13,871 bases of DNA from Tannerella sp. (lineage in GTDB: Bacteria > Bacteroidota > Bacteroidia > Bacteroidales > Tannerellaceae), in the NCBI GenBank assembly GCA_031272655.1, contig JAISTJ010000124.1, positions 1 through 13,871 on the forward strand. The letters run 5' to 3'. The position numbers and the translations under genes were made by a program. Numbering within the stretch: the stretch's first letter is position 1; every line of letters starts with the position of its first letter. Under the pieces are notes generated by a model, which was given only the letters and a program-made list of their open reading frames with translations, was not told where the DNA came from and ran no database searches. Positions 1-5,770 of the stretch are shown one piece after another.

Positions 1-25
1 ACAAAAATTTCAATGAACGACGCTG

Positions 26-33
26 CAAAGATA
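26..33 (-). promoter_or_regulatory. Possible Bacteroidota -7 box for a leftward gene
   Basis: On the minus strand this reads TATCTTTG, an exact match to the Bacteroidota sigma-ABfr -7 consensus TAnnTTTG. No TTTG lies at the usual 19-21 nt upstream, so the -33 half is weak. If real it would drive a gene starting beyond the left edge. An 8-base match in AT-rich DNA could be chance. Confidence 0.3.
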
Positions 34-383
34 AGTCATATTTTCAAAAAAAATGTATCCAAAAATGACACATTTCTAACAAATTTTTGATAAAAAATGT
101 AACAAACGCCAAATCCAACTCCTCGAATTATACAAAAAATGTAACAATCCATAGAAATTGTACCGAAAAAGTCCACAAAAATTAAAATTTTTCCAATTTT
201 TTGCGAAATCCGCAAAAAGTTTTTCCCCAAAAAACACCCAAAAAACCCCAAAATTCCCCCGATTTTTCTCAATTTAAGTTTATTTAACTTTTAACCGCCC
301 AAATATTAAAATATCTACAAAATTTATTCTCTTCCCCCATCATTACAAAGATGTATCCCGAAGCAATCCGGAAAATACTAAAT

Positions 384-460
384 GCAAAGGACGCCGAGAC
401 ACTAAGGCGCAAAGATTTATATCCTTTGCGCCTTCGCAACTTTGTGCTTTTAGCGTTTAG
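384..460. repeat. Dispersed palindromic repeat (GGCGCAAAG family)
   Basis: The core is a perfect 11-bp inverted repeat, AAGGCGCAAAG at 404-414 and CTTTGCGCCTT at 424-434, around a 9-nt loop. Flanking sequence repeats the same words (GCAAAGGACGCC on the left, TTTGTGCTTTTAGCG on the right). From general knowledge, intergenic repeats built of GCAAAG/GGCGC words are scattered through many bacterial genomes. Its GC content contrasts with the AT-rich surroundings. It lies about 120 bp upstream of the parC promoter and is not followed by a T-run, so it is not an obvious terminator. Confidence 0.7.
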
Positions 461-579
461 CATGACTGAAATCTAAAATCAGATTACGTCACTCAGTTGT
501 TAATGATATGGATATGTCGTCGAGAGAAATACCCGTCCGTTCCGATTTCATAGAAGAAAATACAATTGCGTTGCTTGAT

Positions 580-611
580 TTTGTTGTTTTCGCGAAAAAT
601 AATTATCTTTG
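580..611 (+). promoter_or_regulatory. parC promoter, Bacteroidota type
   Basis: TTTG at 580-583 (-33 element) is followed after 20 nt by TATCTTTG at 604-611 (-7 element), matching the consensus TTTG-N19-21-TAnnTTTG. Transcription would start a few bases after 611, giving a leader of only about 15 nt before the ATG at 633. The box overlaps the in-frame TTG at 609, which argues that this TTG is not the parC start codon. Confidence 0.75.
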
Positions 612-632
612 CGACCTTATTTCACTAAAAAA

Positions 633-3449
633 ATGACGGAAGATAAAGATACAGAGCAGACATACGAATTTACGGACGAAATTAATGACAACGATACGCT
701 GACGGAGCGCGACCAATCCCTGCAGGAGGACGAAACGGACGACTTCGCTTCAAGTGCAGCCGACGGTAAAGATACTGAAGATGAGGCGCCCGAAACGCAA
801 TCGCATTACCGCATTCCGGGCGCAGGAGACGGCTCTAACCAACTGTCGGGGATGTACCAGAACTGGTTCCTCGACTATGCTTCGTACGTCATCCTTGAAC
901 GTGCTGTGCCGCACCGCAACGACGGCTTGAAGCCGGTGCAGCGACGTATCCTCCACGCTATGAAGCAGATGGACGACGGGCGTTACACTAAGGTGGCTAA
1001 CATCGTCGGCTCAACCATGCAATACCACCCGCACGGCGACGCTTCAATAGGCGACGCCCTCGTGCAGTTGGGGCAGAAGAACCTGCTCATCGACTGTCAG
1101 GGAAGTTGGGGCAACATCGAGACGGGCGACCCTGCCGCCGCGCCGCGTTATATCGAGGCGCGCCTCTCGAAGTTTGCGCTCGAAGTGGTCTTCAACCCTA
1201 AGACGACCGTCTGGAAGATGTCGTACGACGGCAGGAACAAAGAGCCTGTCGCACTGCCGGTTAAGTTTCCGCTGCTGCTCGCTCAGGGCGCGGAGGGCAT
1301 CGCCGTAGGACTTTCGTCCAAAATACTGCCGCACAACTTCAACGAGATACTCGACGCCTCGATAGCCTACCTGCGGGGCGAAGAGGTGCTGTTATACCCT
1401 GATTTTCAGACCGGAGGCTCTATCGACGTCAAGAAATACAACGACGGGCAACGCGGCGGTATATTAAAAGTACGCGCGAAGATAGTGAAAGCCGATGCCA
1501 AGACGCTTATTATCACCGAAGTACCCTTCGGACGCACCTCCGAGATGCTGAAAGAATCTATCATCAAGGCTAACGAGCGAGGCAAGATTAAGATGAAAAG
1601 CATCGTTGACCTCACCGCCAAAAACGTTGAACTGCAGGTACATCTTGCGCCGGGCGTCTCGTCCGACAAAACCATTGACGCGCTCTACGCTTTCACCGAC
1701 TGCGAAATCAATATCTCGCCCAACTGCTGCGTCATAGAAGACAACAAGCCAAAGTTCCTGACCGTCAGCGACGTACTGCGGCATTCTACCGACCAGACCC
1801 TTGAACTGCTGCGGCGGGAACTGCAAATACACCGCGCCGAGCAGGAAGAACAACTGTTCTACGCCTCGTTAGAGCGCATTTTCATCACCGAAAGGATTTA
1901 CAAAGACAAGGAGTTTGAAGACGCGCCTAACATCGACGCCGCTGTGCTTCACATAGATACGCGCCTCGAACCTTGGAAACCCTCGTTCATACGCGAAGTT
2001 ACCCGCGACGACATCCTTAAGTTAATGGAAATCAAGATGGGACGCATCCTGAAGTTCAATATCGACAGTAATGACGAACTCATGGCGCGTATCAGGCAGG
2101 AAATAGAGAAGACCGACAACCAACTTGCGAACATTGTGGACTACACAATCGATTGGTTTACAATGCTTAAAGAGCGTTACGGGGCTGCATACCCGCGCCG
2201 CACCGAGATACGCAACTTCGACGTCATCGAGGCAACAAAGGTGATTGAGGCTAACGAGAAACTGTATATCAACCGCGAAGAGGGCTTCATAGGGACGGCG
2301 CTCAAAAAGGATGAATATGTGTGCGACTGCTCTGATATTGACGACATTATACTGTTTTATGCTAACGGCGCCTACAAGGTGATAAAGGTCAGCGACAAGG
2401 TTTTTGTGGGCAAGAACGTGATACACCTCGACGTGTTCAAGCGCAACGACACGCGGACGGTTTATAACGTGGTCTATCGCGACGGCAAGTCGGGCGGCAA
2501 GAACTTCATCAAACGCTTTGCCGTAACGGGCGTTACGCGCGACCGCGAGTACGACCTGACGCAGGGCAAAGAAGGTTCTAAAGTGCTGTATTTCAGCGCT
2601 AACCCTAACGGAGAGGCAGAGACCATCCGCGTCATCCTCAAGCCCAAACTGCGGCAGAAAATCACCGCCTTCGAGAAAGACTTCAGCGAGGTGGGAATCA
2701 AGGGACGCGGCGCGGTTGGTCTGACGCTGACGAAGTTGGAAATCCACAAAATTTCACTTAAACAGAAAGGCTCATCGACGCTCGGCGGTCTGCAAGTATG
2801 GTTCGACCGCGACGTGCTGCGCCTCAACTACGACGGTCGCGGCGAGGCTCTCGGCGAGTTCCAAAGCGACGACCTGCTGCTTGTGGTGTTGCCGGACGGC
2901 AATTTCTACACCACCGACTTCGACCTCAGCAACCACTACGAAGACAACATCCTGCGCATCGAGCGCTTCGACAGCGCAAAGGTCTGGACGGCAGCCTTCT
3001 TCGACGCCGACCAGAACTATCCCTACCTGAAACGCTTCCGCTTCGAGCCGAGCAGCAAACGCCTGAACTTCCTCGGCGACAACGAGAAGAGTACACTCTA
3101 CCTGCTCACCGACACGTTCTATCCACGTTTGGAGGCAGAGTTTGGCGGCAACGACAGTTTCCGCCCGCCGCTTATCCTCGACGCCGAGCAGTTTATAGGC
3201 GTCAAAGGCTTCAAAGCCCGCGGCAAGCGCATCAGCACCTACGAGGTAGCGACCGTTACCGAACTTGAGCCGGAACGCTTCCCCGCTCCCGGGAGTGCGG
3301 GCTTTCAGCCTGCTGAAAGCGCAGGTCTCCAGCCCGCAGAAACAGAGGATGCAGCTTTCCCGCCAACATCATCAAATACCGCTGCAGGCGCGACGACTGC
3401 GCCCGGCAAGCTGCCTGTTAACGATTTATTTAAAGATGAGATAATATGA
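633..3449 (+). CDS. parC: DNA topoisomerase IV subunit A (ParC)
   Basis: This is the DNA-breaking and rejoining subunit of a type IIA topoisomerase, which with ParE decatenates and relaxes chromosomes. The protein has 938 residues. After an acidic low-complexity leader of about 65 residues comes the breakage-reunion domain with RAVPHRNDGLKPVQRRIL, the YHPHGDASIGDALVQLGQ helix and AAAPRYIEARLS, where Tyr173 is the expected catalytic tyrosine. The C-terminal part is a divergent beta-pinwheel without a clear gyrase QRRGG box (the nearest match is IKGRGAVG), which favours ParC over GyrA. A longer in-frame start at TTG 609 falls inside the promoter box, so the ATG at 633 is chosen; A-rich sequence precedes it. 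The tail (from about residue 884) is low-complexity, carries a repeat-derived SAGFQPAE duplication at 888-903, and ends in NDLFKDEII. parE is not in the window. The stop codon overlaps the next start (ATGA). Confidence 0.9.
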   Translation: MTEDKDTEQTYEFTDEINDNDTLTERDQSLQEDETDDFASSAADGKDTEDEAPETQSHYRIPGAGDGSNQLSGMYQNWFLDYASYVILERAVPHRNDGLKPVQRRILHAMKQMDDGRYTKVANIVGSTMQYHPHGDASIGDALVQLGQKNLLIDCQGSWGNIETGDPAAAPRYIEARLSKFALEVVFNPKTTVWKMSYDGRNKEPVALPVKFPLLLAQGAEGIAVGLSSKILPHNFNEILDASIAYLRGEEVLLYPDFQTGGSIDVKKYNDGQRGGILKVRAKIVKADAKTLIITEVPFGRTSEMLKESIIKANERGKIKMKSIVDLTAKNVELQVHLAPGVSSDKTIDALYAFTDCEINISPNCCVIEDNKPKFLTVSDVLRHSTDQTLELLRRELQIHRAEQEEQLFYASLERIFITERIYKDKEFEDAPNIDAAVLHIDTRLEPWKPSFIREVTRDDILKLMEIKMGRILKFNIDSNDELMARIRQEIEKTDNQLANIVDYTIDWFTMLKERYGAAYPRRTEIRNFDVIEATKVIEANEKLYINREEGFIGTALKKDEYVCDCSDIDDIILFYANGAYKVIKVSDKVFVGKNVIHLDVFKRNDTRTVYNVVYRDGKSGGKNFIKRFAVTGVTRDREYDLTQGKEGSKVLYFSANPNGEAETIRVILKPKLRQKITAFEKDFSEVGIKGRGAVGLTLTKLEIHKISLKQKGSSTLGGLQVWFDRDVLRLNYDGRGEALGEFQSDDLLLVVLPDGNFYTTDFDLSNHYEDNILRIERFDSAKVWTAAFFDADQNYPYLKRFRFEPSSKRLNFLGDNEKSTLYLLTDTFYPRLEAEFGGNDSFRPPLILDAEQFIGVKGFKARGKRISTYEVATVTELEPERFPAPGSAGFQPAESAGLQPAETEDAAFPPTSSNTAAGATTAPGKLPVNDLFKDEII
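3294..3341 (+). repeat. Tandem and palindromic repeat inside the parC tail
   Basis: Two 24-bp units (3294-3317 and 3318-3341) encode SAGFQPAE and SAGLQPAE, ParC residues 888-903. Most differences between the units are at third codon positions. The DNA is also palindromic: GCTTTCAGC at 3301-3309 pairs with GCTGAAAGC at 3312-3320, and the outer GCGGGCT at 3297-3303 pairs with AGCCCGC at 3331-3337. It lies between the end of the recognisable ParC fold and the final NDLFKDEII, so it looks like an element inserted in a tolerant tail. Confidence 0.75.
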
Positions 3450-4645
3450 AGATATTAAGAGGTGTTTTAACAATGACAGTAGCGATAGCATTGTTTGGAA
3501 CAATACTATCACCTTGTACTGTTGTGGCTCAAAACATTACAAAAGAAGAAACAGATTGCTTCGTGCCTTGCAATGACGTACCTTTTCAGCGGCGTCATTG
3601 CGAACAAAGTGAAGCAATCTCATCGTTATCAACAGATTGCTTCGTGCCTCGCAATGACATGTCGGATGCGGATTGCTTCGTGCCTCGCAATTATGAAACT
3701 CGCGAAGAAGCTAAACCTAACAGGTTTTCAAAACCTGTTAGGTTTGATGAAAAAACGACGCCTAACGACACGATTAAAAAAACCACTCCACGCGACACGA
3801 CGGCTAAATTAGTAAACAGAAACAGAGGCGCTTTGACCGAAGACGTCAATAATACGGTGCAGGACGTCGAAGACCTGCGTTCCATCAACGAAGGCTCAAT
3901 GATTGGCGTCGGACTTTTCGGGATGAAAGATACATATCTGTCGCCTATGGCTTATGACGGATACGGGTTCCGTTTCATGAACGAAAGGATGAAACTTGCA
4001 AGCAAAACAAATTACCGTTTATCTCGCCAGACTATGGTAAACGTCAACATAGCCTCGACCGTCAACGGCGCCGAAAACGCCAACTACCTCTCTGCTTTCG
4101 TTGACTATGCCCTCAGTTATCACTATCGCTTCTTACCTGACCCCTTCTTTAAGATAATGGTAGGCGGAGGTCCGCGCGGTATGTTTGGTATGGTTTATAA
4201 CACCCGCAACGGCAATAACCCTATGACACTTCACGCAGATATAGATTTAAACTTCTCACTGATAGCTATTTATGAATTTAAAATTAAAAAATACCCCCTC
4301 GCGCTTCGCTATCAGTTGGAATCGCCAATTATGGGTGTATTGTTCTCGCCTGTTTACAACCAGTCTTACTACGAAATTTTCAGTCTTGGCAATACATCTA
4401 AAATATTTAACTTCAATTCTTTACATAACAAATTTGCTATAAGGAACTACCTGTTTCTTGACTTTCCTGCCGGAGGAATGACAATCAGGACAGGTTATCT
4501 CGGAAGTTATTATTCTACAAGTGTTCACAACTTAGACCGTCATATCATTTCTCACAATATCATGTTGGGATTTGTCAAAGAGTTTGTTGCCTTTGGCGGT
4601 CGTGAGATGAGACGGCGGAATTTGTTTCAAAGCGCGTATTATTAG
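3446..4645 (+). CDS. Secreted DUF3316-like outer-membrane protein with repeat-derived insert
   Basis: The 399-residue protein has a signal peptide (hydrophobic residues about 7-22, likely cleavage after VVA at 26-28). Residues 37 to about 100 are built largely from DNA repeats: DCFVPCND (37-44), an inverted copy read as RRHCEQSEAIS, DCFVPRND (64-71), DCFVPRNY (76-83) and a palindrome read as KPNRFSKPVRF (90-100). From about residue 145 follows a domain rich in alternating beta-type segments (for example DTYLSPMAYDGYGF, SPVYNQSYYEIFSLGN, GFVKEFVAFGG) that I associate with the uncharacterised Bacteroidota family DUF3316; an outer-membrane barrel or barrel-like fold is inferred. The ATG overlaps the parC stop, so translation is probably coupled. 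No function is known to me. The frame is intact through the inserts, so the gene does not look dead. Confidence 0.7.
   Translation: MKILRGVLTMTVAIALFGTILSPCTVVAQNITKEETDCFVPCNDVPFQRRHCEQSEAISSLSTDCFVPRNDMSDADCFVPRNYETREEAKPNRFSKPVRFDEKTTPNDTIKKTTPRDTTAKLVNRNRGALTEDVNNTVQDVEDLRSINEGSMIGVGLFGMKDTYLSPMAYDGYGFRFMNERMKLASKTNYRLSRQTMVNVNIASTVNGAENANYLSAFVDYALSYHYRFLPDPFFKIMVGGGPRGMFGMVYNTRNGNNPMTLHADIDLNFSLIAIYEFKIKKYPLALRYQLESPIMGVLFSPVYNQSYYEIFSLGNTSKIFNFNSLHNKFAIRNYLFLDFPAGGMTIRTGYLGSYYSTSVHNLDRHIISHNIMLGFVKEFVAFGGREMRRRNLFQSAYY
3554..3619 (+). repeat. Inverted pair of DCFVPRND-type repeats
   Basis: A forward copy at 3554-3578 and an inverted copy at 3593-3619 face each other. GATTGCTTC (3554-3562) pairs with GAAGCAATC (3611-3619) and GCAATGACG (3570-3578) pairs with CGTCATTGC (3593-3601), around a 14-nt loop and with an unpaired 7/9-nt internal loop. 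The forward copy encodes DCFVPCND and the inverted copy reads HCEQSEAIS, both in the frame of the host gene. The RNA could fold into a long stem within the coding sequence. Confidence 0.85.
3635..3691 (+). repeat. Two further forward DCFVPRND repeats
   Basis: Copies at 3635-3658 and 3671-3691 share the 21-base word that begins GATTGCTTCGTG and ends CCTCGCAAT; the second lacks the final GAC. They read DCFVPRND and DCFVPRNY in the host frame, separated by MSDA. Both are closer to the copy in the minus-strand gene at 10697-10721 than the copy at 3554-3578 is (CCTCGC against CCTTGC). Confidence 0.85.
3713..3745. repeat. 33-bp near-perfect palindrome, codon-aligned
   Basis: AAACCTAACAGGTTTT at 3713-3728 and its exact reverse complement at 3730-3745 are separated by one base. 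It encodes KPNRFSKPVRF, residues 90-100 of the host protein, with codons in register. From memory, AACCTGTTAGGTT-type palindromes are frequent between genes in Bacteroidota; here one lies inside a gene. Confidence 0.9.
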
Positions 4646-4657
4646 GTTTGAAGATTG

Positions 4658-4686
4658 GTAGAGACGCACAATTTGGGTGTCTCTAC
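4658..4686. repeat. Intergenic palindromic repeat (GTAGAGACGC family)
   Basis: GTAGAGACGC at 4658-4667 pairs with GTGTCTCTAC at 4677-4686 over 10 positions with one G-T pair and a 9-nt loop. It lies 12 nt after the DUF3316-like gene. There is no T-run behind it, so termination is possible but not shown. Repeats with TAGAGACGC arms are, from general knowledge, dispersed in several bacterial phyla. Confidence 0.6.
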
Positions 4687-4723
4687 AAAAGTTTATGAGT
4701 TATTAAGTTTATAGTTTGAATTT

Positions 4724-5749
4724 ATGAAGAAATATTTGATAATAATAATATTGATGAGTTTCATAGTTGTTCCTGCCTGTACAGACAAGGATGATTATAC
4801 ATCTTCTCCTCGAGAAAACTTCGAGGCGCTGTGGAAACTGATTGATGAAAACTACTGCTTTTTCAAACTAAAAGGTATTGATTGGAACGCTGTTCATACA
4901 AAATATAACGCTATGATTAGCGACACCTTAGACCGTTACGAACTGTTTAATGTACTTGGACTAATGCTTGCCGAGCTACGGGACGGACATACTAACCTGA
5001 TATCCACCTTCAACGTTACTCGATTCTGGGATTGGAGCGAAAACTATCCGGATAATTTCAACAATGTGGTACATAAAAAATATATCGGCACTGACTACAG
5101 GATAGCAGGAGGACTACGGTATCTCATTTTTCGCGATAGCATCGGTTACGTCTATTACGGCGACTTCTCGGCTGCTGTAGGAGAAGCAAATTTAGACGAG
5201 ATGTTTCTCCACTTCAAAGACTGTAAAGCAATAATATTTGACGTCCGCAATAATGGCGGTGGCTCGTTAGTTTATTCCGAGCGTATTGCTTCACGCTTTA
5301 TTACAGAAAAATTGACAGTAGGATATATCATACACAAACAAGGACCGGGACACGAAGATTTCTCCGACCCCTACCCTATCGAACTTGAACCTTCCAAACG
5401 GATACGCTGGTTGCGACCTGTGGCGGTGCTGACCAACCGTAGCTGCTACAGCGCAACAAATGATTTCGTCAACAAAATGAAACTATTCAATCAGGTAACA
5501 ATCATTGGCGACCGTACAGGCGGGGGCTGCGGACTGCCGTTCCATTCCGAAATTCCTAACGGCTGGAGCGTCCGCTTCTCTTCTTCACCTATACTCGACG
5601 CCTCCAAAGCCTATACCGAAGATGGCATAGACCCGGATATATCAGTCAATATCACCGATGCAGACCAACTCAACAATTTTGATACAATAATTGAAGAAGC
5701 CTACCGATACCTGAAAGAAAAAACCGCAGGCGCCGTTTTGCAAAAATAA
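4724..5749 (+). CDS. S41-family peptidase, lipoprotein
   Basis: This is a 341-residue serine peptidase of the C-terminal-processing/tricorn type, expected to be anchored in the outer membrane. The signal peptide ends in the lipobox VPAC with Cys19. The next residues, TDKDD, fit the acidic lipoprotein-export signal of Bacteroidota, so exposure on the cell surface is plausible. Family motifs in order: RDGHTNL with His89 (86-92), IIFDVRNNGGGS (170-181), TNRSCYSATNDF with the likely nucleophile Ser243, IGDRTGGG, and EDGIDPDI near the end. No clear PDZ domain can be seen. It is short for the family. The rhamnosidase gene follows after 21 nt, which suggests an operon. No exact promoter box was found in the 78-nt gap upstream; TATAGTTTG near 4710 has one base too many. 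The substrate cannot be told. Confidence 0.85.
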   Translation: MKKYLIIIILMSFIVVPACTDKDDYTSSPRENFEALWKLIDENYCFFKLKGIDWNAVHTKYNAMISDTLDRYELFNVLGLMLAELRDGHTNLISTFNVTRFWDWSENYPDNFNNVVHKKYIGTDYRIAGGLRYLIFRDSIGYVYYGDFSAAVGEANLDEMFLHFKDCKAIIFDVRNNGGGSLVYSERIASRFITEKLTVGYIIHKQGPGHEDFSDPYPIELEPSKRIRWLRPVAVLTNRSCYSATNDFVNKMKLFNQVTIIGDRTGGGCGLPFHSEIPNGWSVRFSSSPILDASKAYTEDGIDPDISVNITDADQLNNFDTIIEEAYRYLKEKTAGAVLQK

Positions 5750-5770
5750 TAATTTTAATATATTGACCAA

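Larger units (their letters stand above)
1..632. other. AT-rich intergenic region upstream of parC
   Basis: No convincing gene is visible on either strand. The first 350 bases are strongly A/T-biased with long A and T runs; the only long minus-strand frame there (36-272) is low-complexity and rich in Phe, Ile, Lys and Gly, as expected of chance translation of such DNA. The stretch holds a possible leftward promoter box (26-33), a dispersed palindromic repeat (384-460), a 42-codon frame of doubtful status (508-636) and the parC promoter (580-611). Confidence 0.7.

Noticed and set aside
198..224. Hairpin TTTTTGCG/CGCAAAAA followed by a T-run, terminator-like
   Set aside because: The stem is mostly A-T in a region full of A and T runs, and no plus-strand gene ends in front of it within the window.
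36..272. 78-codon minus-strand frame
   Set aside because: Low-complexity translation of A/T-rich DNA (Phe, Ile, Gly, Lys), no family resemblance, no promoter or start context.
2022..2747. 241-codon minus-strand frame inside parC
   Set aside because: Antisense shadow of parC, whose plus-strand frame carries clear family motifs throughout.
2798..3268. 156-codon plus-strand frame inside parC
   Set aside because: Arg/Pro-rich out-of-frame translation of GC-rich parC codons; overlaps the real frame fully.
3554..3691. CRISPR-like spacing of repeated 21-25 bp units
   Set aside because: Copies are unevenly spaced, one is inverted, and the whole array lies in an open coding frame with no cas gene nearby.
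3495..3812. Second frame over the repeat region, reading IASCLAMT repeats
   Set aside because: It is the alternative open frame of the same repeats; it has no signal peptide or conserved domain, while the main frame has both and continues to 4645.
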